A DNA stretch of 64,000 nt from assembly GCF_001625215.2 (NCBI RefSeq), contig NC_030385.2:28793598-28857597 (forward strand). Direction: 5' to 3'. Under the pieces are notes generated by a model. The model worked only from the letters and a program-made list of their open reading frames with translations. It did not search any database and had not been told where the DNA came from. Within the stretch, counting starts at the first letter, position 1. Every line of letters begins with the position of its first letter. Source of the DNA: Daucus carota subsp. sativus (taxonomy: Eukaryota; Streptophyta; Magnoliopsida; Apiales; Apiaceae). The position numbers and the translations under genes were made by a program. Below, one piece after another: positions 13,116-24,009 of the stretch.

Positions 13116-13527
13116 ATAAGTTTTGTCAAAGGCCCCAAGTTTTATTGAAATCAAAAGACGGAAACACTTGCAAAGTTCTGCAAGGTCAAAACTGCATGTA
13201 TGGTTTTCTTGTTAAATATCTAGCTAAATATCTAGCTAGCCGCCTAGCCCTGGCAAATGTTGTTTATAAAACAACGTGTGAGATTATAGAAAATTTTAAA
13301 AAAACCTGTGACCTGATTAATATAAAAACTATGAGTCCTTTGATCCACAATTGCCCAGCCCAGAATAACTGAACAGATTAAGAAACTTAATCAAATTACT
13401 AATCATTAAAATATCCAGAGTGTCAAAAATCTATCTTTCCGAAATCCAATGTCATAACTCATAGGAGTAATTGGTTACTTCATAACATGTCAAGTACCCA
13501 TGCAAAATATACTAAACCCATGTAAAA

Positions 13528-15786
13528 CTATACTGGAAACTCCATTCTCATGGGTACAGCTTGTTCTCCAGAGTCATGCTTCAGCCAGTCCTTTGCGCAG
13601 ATGAGAGCTTCCACTGTTTCTGGTCGCAAGGAGCACCTGTATCGGTCCATCACTTTGCCAAAAGTGTCAAATACCAGATCAGGACCAACAGTACATACTG
13701 GAACAGCCAACATATCCCGAGCCATCTTTGAGAGAGTTGGGTACCTCTTCTCATTATGTTTCCACCAGCCTAAAACATCAAAAATTGGGACCCTCGGCAA
13801 CAAAGACTCCTCCAAGTACCTATCCAGCTCTGTTCTTGACTGCTGCCTCGTAGTTTCCATGATATACGTATCAAAATCTGTAAGCCCAAGTCCATTGCTC
13901 AATATACTAGCTCCTCCATTGACAGACTCGAGGCTTCTGTCATTCGCTTCATCCATATCAGTTGGGGTGAAATGCAGTAATTGTTCCACGTATTCACTGA
14001 ACAGCTCGTGGATTCCCTCCTCAACGAACTTGATGTATGTGGCAGCTTCATCCCCGTATATTTTACCGAAATAGAATTCAACAAGCTTCATCTTGTATTG
14101 GGGGTTCATGACTACCGCAATTGCCAGGATCAAATAACAACTTTTCCAGTATATATCAAAATTTGCTTGCATTGGTATGATGATGTTGGTGACGGATGAA
14201 TCCTTACTTGTGGAGGCATCTGCAAGCTCCAACCGAATCTTACAAATTTCATTAAAGAAAATGTCTGGAGTTGGGATGACAGAAGTTGTTAGGAGGCTTG
14301 CTGTGTCAAACATAAGTTTTAAGTTTGTTGTCAGAGTCTGAACCAATTTCCAGTCTTCCATAGAGGGGGTTTCCTTGTAATCCGGATCAAAAGCATCTAA
14401 GCAAGAAAAGACTTCGTTCAACTCTGAAGCTGCCAACAGCATTTCATATGTTGTGTTCCATTGTGTCTGGTCATCCAATACTAAGCTCTTTGTACTTGTT
14501 ACATGAAGTTGCTGCTTGAGCTCATGAAATTTTACCTCATAAAATTCAGAAGATTTAACATACTTGACACTATTTCTGACTTTTTGGACGGCGTCTTGCG
14601 CAGCCCTTAATGCTTCTTGCGCTATACTGCTAAAAGAACGGGCAAGACAATTTTTTTGTAGTAATTGACCACCAAGCATATTTGGGTTCTTAACAGATAG
14701 CAAAGCTTTAAGGTTATCTGTTGCATCATCTGTTAAAGACTGGTTAATGATGAGAGAAGCTAACCTACCATCCATATTCCAATCACAGAGACAAACATCA
14801 ACAGAATGGCTGAAAGCAGAATCTGATTCAGGAAATGGTTCCATGATGACATTGAGAATCTTTCTGTGCATCTTCCATTCACTATCAATAAACTGCCCAG
14901 TAACAAAAACATAGCCTACACTTTGGGGAGAACCCCACAAGTCGAGTGTCAGAGAGATTTTTCCTGGAATTCCTTCAAGAACCTTCTGCAGACTTTGCTT
15001 TTCTCTAAGATAAGTTGCAATACAATCTCGTTCAACCGTATTGAAGCTAACCATATGAAATCGAGGCTGAAGATACTTGACAAAAGCAATGAAACCAAGA
15101 TGTTCAACCATGTGAAGTGGGTAGTCATGCATGATTATCATCTTGGCAAGTTCATGACGACAACGATCCGAATTAAATCTAGGTGCATTATTAGGGCGTC
15201 TACGTCCTCTCATATTAGTAGGTTCACCGTTTTGAATACTCTCCAGATTACTTTGCATGCAGGCTCCTCTGGTTATGTGGCGTTTGAGGTGACTGGTTCC
15301 TGACACTTTAGAATCTTTACTGTATGCAAAGGACTGCTTGCATTGATTACAGAAAGCTCTTTTACATCCAGCCCCCATGTTCTCTATTGTAAAGTGATCC
15401 CAAACAAATGACTTCTTTCTCCTGCGATTAGGCTCTGTTGTTGCATTAGGAGGCTGCATTAGCATTTCCAGATTGCTCGCCTGTATTCCTACATTGGCTT
15501 CTTGCATTTCTGAATTGTGTGGCTGCAGTTCAAAATTACCCCATTGCATATCCAAATTGGCCGTCTGCATCTCCAGGCTTTCTGCTTGAGTCTCTAGATT
15601 GACTGGTTGCATCTCTGGACTGTCTGCTTTAATCTCTACATTAGCTGGCTGAAGTTCTACCCTAGTTGGCTGCAATTCCACACCGACAGTATGCATTTCA
15701 ACATCATTCGGTTGTGTCTCTACATTGACCAACTGATTATTGTTTTCAGTAGCTGCTTCCAATCCTTCCATCAAGTAGAAAAGCAA
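13528..15786 (-). CDS. BED zinc-finger, hAT-transposase-derived protein (DAYSLEEPER/RICESLEEPER type)
   Basis: One long coding exon, 752 aa from the first ATG; an ATG five codons later (MEGLEA) is equally plausible. Residues about 21-111 are thirteen consecutive seven-residue repeats of the form N-V/L-E-x-Q-x-x. A BED-type zinc finger follows with C146, C149, H166 and H170. Then comes the hAT transposase-like core (LTLDLWGS, CDWNMDG) and the C-terminal hAT dimerisation region (YLEESLLPRVPIFDVLGWW through VLAC-type TFGKVMDRYRCSL). Family members are domesticated transposases; Arabidopsis DAYSLEEPER is nuclear and needed for normal development. No flanking TIRs are visible, which fits a host gene. 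A probable leader intron joins a 5'UTR exon ending about 17757 (CAGCAG|GTTCTATG on the minus strand) to an acceptor about 15804 (CTGTCTCAG). Confidence 0.88.
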   Translation of the reverse strand: MLFYLMEGLEAATENNNQLVNVETQPNDVEMHTVGVELQPTRVELQPANVEIKADSPEMQPVNLETQAESLEMQTANLDMQWGNFELQPHNSEMQEANVGIQASNLEMLMQPPNATTEPNRRRKKSFVWDHFTIENMGAGCKRAFCNQCKQSFAYSKDSKVSGTSHLKRHITRGACMQSNLESIQNGEPTNMRGRRRPNNAPRFNSDRCRHELAKMIIMHDYPLHMVEHLGFIAFVKYLQPRFHMVSFNTVERDCIATYLREKQSLQKVLEGIPGKISLTLDLWGSPQSVGYVFVTGQFIDSEWKMHRKILNVIMEPFPESDSAFSHSVDVCLCDWNMDGRLASLIINQSLTDDATDNLKALLSVKNPNMLGGQLLQKNCLARSFSSIAQEALRAAQDAVQKVRNSVKYVKSSEFYEVKFHELKQQLHVTSTKSLVLDDQTQWNTTYEMLLAASELNEVFSCLDAFDPDYKETPSMEDWKLVQTLTTNLKLMFDTASLLTTSVIPTPDIFFNEICKIRLELADASTSKDSSVTNIIIPMQANFDIYWKSCYLILAIAVVMNPQYKMKLVEFYFGKIYGDEAATYIKFVEEGIHELFSEYVEQLLHFTPTDMDEANDRSLESVNGGASILSNGLGLTDFDTYIMETTRQQSRTELDRYLEESLLPRVPIFDVLGWWKHNEKRYPTLSKMARDMLAVPVCTVGPDLVFDTFGKVMDRYRCSLRPETVEALICAKDWLKHDSGEQAVPMRMEFPV
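15454..15726 (-). repeat. Thirteen 21-bp coding repeats (heptapeptides)
   Basis: In frame within the BED-transposase gene. The units read, for example, NVETQPN, GVELQPT, RVELQPA, NLETQAE, NLDMQWG and NSEMQEA. Each is exactly seven residues with no slip in register. Confidence 0.85.
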
Positions 15787-15802
15787 TATATATTGTCTGA
15801 GA

Positions 15803-17757
15803 CAGGAATAAAATGTTAATTAGTGATAGATAAATCATACAGTACATGACATCAAAGTTGAAGAATTGTTGCATCAAATAATGACGGACTCTCATATGGC
15901 AAGTGCAGAAGCATTAGTGCATTTCGGGAGAGGGGAATTTGCAACAGAAAGACAGGTATGAAATGGAAGTGGAAGAACAAAACCACCAGATTGATGGTAA
16001 AATAATGAATGCAAAAGCATTTTAGCTCACTGGCAACATTATAAACCAGATTAGACTGAATTTAGAGCATACATTACTTTATAAGTTTTAAAATCCAAAA
16101 TCTACTGTTTACATAAATCATTACATTCAATATTCCTTCTACTTCGGCTGTACCTTGGCATTCACATTTGTAAACTTATGAGTCTACCACATATATAAAA
16201 TAAGGTCCGGTCCGTGACAATTGATTGTTGCAGCAAACTATCAGCGCTATTTTATAGCTGAAAGGCATTTACAATATATTTTTTTATGTGTCTACAGGGT
16301 CAATGGGCCCATCCGTGATTTAGACACCCACTCTGGATTTTCTTCTTTCCACGAAAAAAAAAACCGCGAATAGATTGTTGTTAACAATCACTTTTTAGGG
16401 ACCATCTCCCATGTATTAAACATTTTAAAGCTTCTACGTCAGTATTTTACATAAGCCTTTACAAAAAAAATTCAGACACCGCCTTCGAGAGAAAATAAAA
16501 ACCAAAACTGAAAGCATACTGCAAGACGATAAAGGGATAAATTGACTCAATGCGAACCATTTAAGCTGGAAACATGAAGAATAAAGACCAATGCCAAATT
16601 AACATGTACATCTATACTCAGAAGTCAGAACCCGCAAATTGGAACTAGAAAAACCTACATAGCATAAGATAACTTCAAACCAGCTTTGATTATGTGAAAG
16701 ATCCTAACTAGTGACTCATAAACTTGGCACTGGAAAGAGCAGTTGCTTGATAGTAAGCAGTAATGACAAGAGGTAATAATAAAAATATTTACAGCAGTGA
16801 AATGTTATTTTTACTATCCAATCAAAAGTAAAAATGTTGGTATCCAAACAACTACTCACAATGTATATACTCCCAAACAGTGGCGGAACCATGGCAATTG
16901 CGGAGAGTTAAACAAATTTTACTTGTCGAAAAGTTGCGGGTGTTCCCTCGGGCAAAATAATTTATGCTCTTCATAAAATGTTAATGATTTTTGTTCTTTC
17001 TCCAAATAATTAATACTACTAGAACTCTGTTTTTCTCCATTCTCATTCACCTTCTTCATTACTATAATCTTGGTTATTCCATATTTCTACTCTTGTTGTT
17101 TACTATTCTTCCTATCCTATTTTATTCCATGAATTTTATTTATAATTTTTCATTCTATCGTGGATTTATCTATGCTTCTCGGTACTTCCTGTCTATTCCA
17201 ACAACCTCCTCTGCATCTGTCTTCTCACTTCGAGTATGTGGACTCTGGTTGGGCTATGCCCATACGTCCATACAAGATACATATACATACAACATAAAAC
17301 CCACCAACACTACATGGATCATAACCTCACTGGGCTGATTATAAATTATATACATGAAAGATAACACAGGAACAGATTATGTATATATTAAGAGCTGGGC
17401 AAGATTGCTTCATACCAAGACCAACACTCAAAGCCCATTGTACAATAGCTTGGGGGTTATTTAAAAACGACATAACTTATTGGGCCAAAAGTCATGCCCT
17501 AAAGACCACATCTATAACTGTTTACCACACTGGGCTTCACTGAATAAAATACAATTCGAATGCTTCGACATCAACATCCATCTCATAATTTAGAATCAAC
17601 ACAGACTAAAAACAATAACTGTACACATGATCATGCCTGAATATTAGTATACAACTATACATACACATCAGACATTACAAACAAGTTATAAAAAGGGGAT
17701 AAAATCACAAAACATATAAAAATCAGAGGAAAAATAAGCTAGGGTTTTCATAGAACC
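15803..17757 (-). other. Probable 5'UTR intron of the BED-transposase gene
   Basis: About 1.95 kb without recognisable coding sequence. The candidate splice sites are described with the gene. The open frame at 16991-17338 is low-complexity and is not supported. At about 16879 a fragment reads AGTGGCGGAACCATGG, a phrase typical of plant repeat ends. Confidence 0.4.
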
Positions 17758-17879
17758 TGCTGAGTCTTGAGGATTCAGGGGAAAAACAATCGAAATCGTG
17801 TTTAAAACGCTCGAAAATCGATGATTTTAGCCGGAGAGATGCAGGGTTGCGCCGGAGAGAGAAAGAGGGGGATTGGGCT

Positions 17880-18760
17880 TGAAAGTTAAAACCCAACCCG
17901 ATATATTGAATTGGACCTGAGTAATGGGGTCTGGTTTTAGTGTTGGGTATAAGTACAGGATGTATTATTGAAATTGCACAAATATTATTGAATATGGACT
18001 TTGAGGCCTGCTTCGGTATATATTTATTTATACTTCGTGCGGAAAAAAAAAAAGAGAAAGATATATGTACTATAACTTAGCAGAGTATAAAGACTGGTCT
18101 AGTGTATATTAGGGAATTTATCAAAAATATCACTTTTTTTAAGTGTTTTTGTGATTTTATAATCTTTTAAAAATATTTAAAAAATACTAAATTTCTAAAA
18201 TTATTTGCAAAAACACTAAATTTTTTAGAAAATATTTGTAAAAATACGTTCGGCAATGCAACTGTATGCAACTTCAGTTAATTGGTGTTAATTGACCCCC
18301 AGGAGTTGCAAGTATTGTATCTCATTGCAACGGGTATTTCTGTTAAAAAAAATTGGTACTTCTGCAAAATATTCGAAAAAGATATACTATTTTTGCAAAA
18401 AGTGTTTTGGACTTGGGTATTAAGTATTTACGAGAAAACCCCGTTATTTTATTAGGAAGAAATATTTCACAATGTACATTTAGTTTCTTTCTGCTTAAGT
18501 CATCTTCTTCTATAACTCCCCTCCATGACTCCCTCCTCCAAGTCTCCAAATACACATTTCCTCATGCCTTCAACCACACACTTCCCCTCCACCCTTGATA
18601 ACTAGGCCTAGCAATACACATTCGCAAACATATACTCAATTTTCATTTTATTATACTAATGTGCTAACGTCCCCTGCAGATACATAGATTCATTTCCCTA
18701 GCAGGGTTAAATTTGTGGAGTAATATTAGTGAAGCATTTAGATACAAGAAGTACAGAAAT
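17880..18760. other. Intergenic region upstream of MIR396
   Basis: No gene seen. 18110-18450 is low-complexity A/T-rich sequence with recurring 'aaaaatatcac'/'tttgcaaaaa' phrases, probably a decayed repeat. The promoter of the plus-strand MIR396 should lie here; a weak TATA-like TTCTATAACT is near 18507. Confidence 0.35.
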
Positions 18761-18761
18761 G

Positions 18762-18866
18762 AGCATCTCTGTATGTTTCCACAGCTTTCTTGAACCGCTT
18801 ATTTCATCTTGAACCGATGAGCTTGAAGCGGTTCAATGAAGCTGTGGGAAGAAACAGAGAAGATCA
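18762..18866 (+). ncRNA. MIR396: MIR396 precursor hairpin, mature sequence on the 5' arm
   Basis: The mature strand TTCCACAGCTTTCTTGAACC(G) is at 18777-18797. The star strand GTTCAATGAAGCTGTGGGAA(G) is at 18831-18851. The arms pair over their whole length and the lower stem continues (TCTCTGT against ACAGAGA). miR396 guides cleavage of Growth-Regulating Factor mRNAs, and the conserved 5' part of the miRNA is intact. It differs from canonical miR396a at position 20 (C instead of T). The opposite arm has the matching change, so pairing is kept. Confidence 0.92.
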
Positions 18867-18869
18867 ACA

Positions 18870-20940
18870 ACACTAGCTACACTTCCTTTAAGCAAGCTGC
18901 ACCTTCACTGATCACACACACATAATTTTGCCATATGAAAAACATCTATAATCCTCCCCGGCCCCTTCGTTTCCAGCCTCTATATTAAATTTGTTTAGTG
19001 ATCGGTAACAAAATTCCACGTCCTTAATTACTCCGAGCATAGCATCAATGTTAATATGAGTATAAATTGATCAAATGAAAAATATCTCTACCCGATTCAG
19101 CACTAAATAATTTGAGGTGTCTTTTTGCAGTCATTCCAGTGTCTTTACGTACCTGTGAATGCCAATGGTGAGGTTGCAGTCCATCATTTGTTTGCCTGAT
19201 GAGATGATATATTGGAGAATCCATTAGTGAGTGCCCTTTGTACAACAGTAGTACTACTTGAGCTCTCACGCTCACATTGATCATCACAGCTTATATTTAA
19301 TTCATAATCAAATTTAATACACAACACTCATTATATCGATGACAATTCCTTCATATGTCACTTAGCAGTCGAATATGAGTCTCTATATTGTGAAATTATC
19401 TCATCGTTTTAATACGAGACAACCATGCAAGGCCCCTGCTAGATTCATACTCCGTGTAAATTAAATGAGATAAAGTGCACGGTCCATCTCTTTATAAATT
19501 TATACCTAAATGGCATACATTTATCAACTTGATATAACCTTGCCCCCATCAATTTGGTGAAGGAATTTGATATACAGTAGCATTCATACTGACTATGGTA
19601 CAAGCAGGGATTAGCCTACCACTCTATAGAATCAACTCCCTAGGCTCCTAGCCTTCTCTTTGCATGATACGCAACCAATTATTTACAATTTTTTCTTTTC
19701 TGGATATCCCTCTCAATTCTTTACATGACAAAATAATTTATTAAATTATGTATATATTTTGGGTTTGACATTACATGAATATTGAATACAATATATCTAT
19801 AAGTTTAATCACATTCCGAGATCAACGTAAAATTTAAAACAATTGCTCATAATACAGTAATTTAAATAATGATACAACGCAAAGGCATGAACGAATCCAT
19901 AAAGTGAGGTACCAAGCTCACGGGGAGACAGGGACGGAGTTAGAATGGGATAGTGGAGCCTGGAGGTACTTGCTCCCATGACTTCAGAAATATCTGCATT
20001 TTACGGTATGAATTATCGGTATATGCATAATCTAGCTCTCATGGTGGAGGGTCTGGAAGCATTTTTTTCGCACCGATATGACCCATGTCATGTTCAACTC
20101 ACACTTGTTGTCATCTTTTCTATAATTTAGTTATATTTTTCTTCAATTTCTCGTGCTTGGCATATATACCTAGGCTTTTATAAAAAAAACAGAATAACTT
20201 TACAAATTATAGAGATTTTGTAGTTTTTGTTTTATTTTTGTGACACAAATTTTCCCATTCATCTTTTTGCACTGGGTAGTTAAAAATCTTAAATCCTTCC
20301 CACATGACGAGGTGAGTCTCGTAATCTTGTCACTTGGCTATCAATGATTCTTCGAAACATACCTAATAATTGTTGTAATTAAAGTAAGATCTGAGAATCA
20401 TACATTACATTACTCTGAATCTGGCAAACATGTAATAGCTGTTGTCTTGAGTTGTGTATATGTAGTGGTCGGTCTGAGTTTTTAAGCATATCATAAACCA
20501 GTCGTGCAACTGAGAACAGTATGTACAGTAGTCAATAATGTAATTTCAAGTTTCATGTAGAAACAAAGTTGCTTAGTGGAATGACTGTAAAACCTGACCT
20601 GCTGCTCAGCTGTTCTACTAAATTCTATATTAGCTAGGACCTGATCTGATAATGTTTCAGATCTTAGCATAAGACATTAGCTCTAATTAGTGGATTAGCA
20701 TATCTATATGCTTTCCGGTAAGAATAATTAGTTGTCGTCACGAAATTATATGATTACGCTAGTTTATCAGTTTGCTCACAAGTTGTAATATTTTCCATGT
20801 CATTATATATTTTTGACAGATAAATACTTTAAAATTATCAATTACTAAACAGTAAATAATATTACATTGTCCCCCGTCACCTACTGCATGGTGTGTTCAT
20901 GTTCGTCTTGGGATTCAAACGGTAGAAAATAATATTTAAT
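18870..20940. other. Intergenic between the two MIR396 genes, left part
   Basis: No coding sequence recognised. A repeat-like phrase, AGGGACGGAGTTAGAATGG, lies near 19927. Otherwise AT-rich unique-looking DNA. Confidence 0.4.
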
Positions 20941-20944
20941 CGGA

Positions 20945-21120
20945 TTTTTTAGTGTGTATCCATAAACACATACTAACAACCACTTTTTAAGTAGGTGGGG
21001 TTTTTAATGACTAAAACTCATTAATAATCATGACCCCTGCATATACAGAAAAATCATTAACAATAAAAACCCTCCACCTCGTAGTTGTTAGTGTGTATCC
21101 ATGCGCACACACTGGAAAAA
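20945..21120. mobile_element. Foldback MITE, about 175 bp
   Basis: The left arm holds TTAGTGTGTATCCATAAACA and the right arm, reverse-complemented, holds the same pattern with few mismatches. The arms also contain internal short palindromes (GTGTGTATCC...CACATAC). There is no coding content. Confidence 0.6.
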
Positions 21121-21974
21121 CCTACGTTTAATCTCTCACGGTCGGACAAAGTCTAACCTTTTCCCATACACGCATGAATGAGATCATGCAATGCAAAAGT
21201 GAAAAAGGAAAAATAAGATGAAGAATCAATTATTGATAAATAAAGAGGAGAAGGCGGGGAATCTTTTCTGCAACATACAAATACACCCCAGATTATCCAC
21301 ACTACCCTTCATACCTCATCTTCCTGCTAAGTAATAAAAATTGCGATTTGAAGTCCAGTTTTATCCATACACAGTTTGTGACTAATTAATTAAAAGTTTT
21401 GGACACAATTTTCACATTTAGTTATGCATGAAACTACCCCATCAATATTGGAACGAATTTCGCAGGATATCGTACAGATTCATGTTGATAATATATAAAT
21501 CACACTCCATTAAAATTATATATATATTTGGAAAAAAATTATATATATATTATAATAATGAATTTTATTTATAAAACAGAGTGCAGTGATATATATAAGA
21601 TTCCCACAATAATCTTGAGTGAGTAGAGCGATTTTACCATCTGGGCTGACAAAATTTACTGTGCAAGTGTACTAGATGAGCCATGCATGCCTTAAAACGT
21701 GTCGCAGTATATATACAGAACAGAACAATGTGAAGACAATTATTCTTCTACGGTACTTATAATAAACTTATTAGTCGGTGTGAATTACCATAAAGATCTG
21801 CATGAAATCAAATCCACTAAATTAAGTAAAATTAAGCACTAATATTTGCAAGACCAAATCTGAATCAATTGGCATCGCACAATTCAACTGAGTTAGAAGT
21901 TTTACCCTGGGACTAGCAAGCTAGCTCAAGAATGATGGATGCAGGATTTAATCATGGCGATCGACGAAGTCCTT

Positions 21975-22118
21975 GAATGGCATGTCTTCCCACAGCTTTC
22001 TTCAACTTCCTCAGTGCACATATATCTGCAATGCTGATTGATCGATATATCATCATATCACAGCACATAGAAAACATGAAGAAAGTTCAAGAAAGCTGTG
22101 GAAAAGCATGACAGGACT
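21975..22118 (-). ncRNA. MIR396B: MIR396b precursor hairpin, mature sequence on the 5' arm
   Basis: On the minus strand the mature 21-mer TTCCACAGCTTTCTTGAACT(T) is at 22103-22083, identical to canonical miR396b. The star GTTGAAGAAAGCTGTGGGAA(G) is at 22006-21986. The loop is about 76 nt, and GCATG pairs continue below the mature duplex. Target family: Growth-Regulating Factor mRNAs. The gene points toward the plus-strand MIR396 3.2 kb away. Confidence 0.95.
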
Positions 22119-22434
22119 TGCTTGTTCAGATCTATCAAGACAAGGCAATGCGAATGTTGATAAGAAGTGTGTGTTTTGGTGAAGAGAAGCTAGAGAGGTT
22201 GAAGACAAGTAAAATAAATGAGAAGAGAAGTGAACAAGGAGTTGAGTGGTTGGAAGATAGTAGAGTAGGTTAGAGGGGATGGGTGATGCAAGAGGACATG
22301 ATAGATAGGTAATAGGTTGGACCACAAGCAGCAGAAGCAGAAGCATTGTGATACCCATTTGATGCAGAATGAAGGGTCTAGTACTGCTACGGCTACCATT
22401 TCTCATCTGCCTCTGTGTACCACCTGCAGCATGC

Positions 22435-22443
22435 TTTATAAAT
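22435..22443 (-). promoter_or_regulatory. TATA box of the minus-strand MIR396b
   Basis: TTTATAAA lies about 330 bp upstream of the mature miRNA on the minus strand. Transcription would start about 30 bp downstream, near 22405. There is no better-placed TATA box between it and the hairpin. Confidence 0.5.
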
Positions 22444-22578
22444 GAGGAGGCCTCAGCCTCAGGGCCGGCAAGGATGATGAAATCACTCGCTTATATTTTT
22501 CTTTTTCCTCAGTGCGCATGCTGTGGACCCGCTATTTATATTGTTTGCGAAAATTAAATCAAACCAACAAATACGTAC

Positions 22579-23073
22579 CCCATTAATAGGGGTGTAATCG
22601 AGCCGAGCCGAGTCGAACACTGGCAGGCTCGGCTCGAACTCGACTGAAAAGTTCGGGGCTCGAGTTCGAGTTCGACCGAGCCGTTAATTTCAAGTTCGAA
22701 TCTCGGCTCATAAATAGTTTGATAAGCTCGAGTTCGGCTTGAAAGCTCGAATCGAGTCACCACATATTGACAAAAACTCAAAATATGATCGGTTCGACTC
22801 GAGTTCGATTCGATTAAATATATAAATTATAGATAAAATATTAAATATATTTGTAAAAACATATTTATAATAAAAAAAGTTAAGGAATAAAAGAGGCTCG
22901 ATAAGGCTCGCGAACCTTACGAGCCGAGTAGTTTGAAGCTCAAGCTCGACTCGGCAAAACTTCCAAATAGCTCGAGCTCGGCTCGATTATTACCGAATCA
23001 AATTCGAATATTTTACGAGCCGAGTTCGAGTAACTCACGAACAGTTTGGTTTGTTTACACCCCTACCCATAAA
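22579..23073. mobile_element. hAT-type non-autonomous element 1 (GCTCGAG-rich)
   Basis: The element is 22587-23065, with ends TAGGGGTGTAA...TTTACACCCCTA. It is flanked by CCCATTAA (22579-22586) and CCCATAAA (23066-23073), a 7/8 match to an 8-bp TSD as hAT elements make. Both arms are built of reiterated GAGCCGAG/CTCGAGTTCG phrases around an AT-rich core near 22815-22880. No transposase frame. Confidence 0.8.
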
Positions 23074-23156
23074 TAATGTGGACAAAATATAGGTTTCATA
23101 TTTAATTTTCATATTTTTGTGCATATAAATTTGACTAAGCAAAATCAGCCTTTTAT

Positions 23157-23315
23157 CGCATTCTCATGTTTTTTGACGATGCAGACTTATTTGTCTTACA
23201 AATTAGTATATGTTCTAATAATTTGTGGGATGAGCCAGAGTCGAACCCGGATGTAGAGACAACAGAGGATAAATCCACCACTGGACTATCCAATCGTACT
23301 CCGCATTCTCATGTT
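23157..23315 (-). mobile_element. tRNA-derived SINE, minus strand, 14-bp TSD
   Basis: The element is 23171-23301 (131 bp), flanked by perfect direct repeats CGCATTCTCATGTT at 23157-23170 and 23302-23315. On the minus strand the head has a box A-like GATAGTCCAGTGGTGGAT and a box B-like GGGTTCGACTCTGG, correctly spaced for RNA polymerase III. It ends in a short A tract (TCAAAA) abutting the TSD. Confidence 0.85.
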
Positions 23316-24009
23316 GCTATCTCGTAGATGCGTATTTCTTACAAGTTACAAGTCGTGTGCATCCGTGCGACAACAAGAAAAGGATCATATTTTTATTAAT
23401 AAACTCTCATTTCGATTGGTCGACTAGTAGGAAATGACAATTTTTGTTTTAGTGCAAGGAAGATGACGAATAGAAAGGTAAAAGGAGAAACGATAAAAGG
23501 CCAACCAGGCCATCCATAAGGCCGCACATGCCACCATGTGAGAAAATCGTCTTTACTTCAATTTGTATGGGAAGTATGGGGCTTTCTATTTCTATATGGT
23601 CCCAAATCACCCGATCCCTGTCATTCATAAAAAAACGCACTCCGATCCAACTGATTTTGTGGGCATAATAAAATATGTTTATTATGATCCTATATTGTTA
23701 ATTTTTTCTCTTTATACGACTTGTTTCATTATTTTACCGGTTGATATAAGTTACTGTATTATTCAATGTATGAGGTAAAAAATATTTATTCAAGTTTAAA
23801 ATACAGTTTAGTAGATTGATTATAATTTTTCTATTTTGATGTATGAGGGTAGAGACAAGCTCATCCATAGAACCAATATTGGATTGAATAGAACTCAGAA
23901 CACACTCCCCAATCCCCATCTCCCAAGCTCATCACAGACCCTCTGAGAACGAACAACAGTCAGTTCCATTAACTTCTTTCGAACATCATCCTCAATCTCT
24001 GCAATAATT
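23316..24009. other. Repeat-rich gap, no gene
   Basis: No coding sequence recognised. Part of it may be the decayed 3' end of the minus-strand LINE, but I cannot find its A-rich tail. Confidence 0.35.

Noticed and set aside
22053..22406. Open frames of 117 and 69 codons, minus strand
   Set aside because: They overlap the MIR396b precursor and its leader; a pri-miRNA explains this transcript better. A miRNA-encoded peptide is possible but nothing supports it.
23220..23301. tRNA gene on the minus strand
   Set aside because: A/B-box-like motifs are present, but the 5' and 3' acceptor strands do not pair and the unit is bounded by a 14-bp TSD with an A tract, so it is a tRNA-derived SINE.
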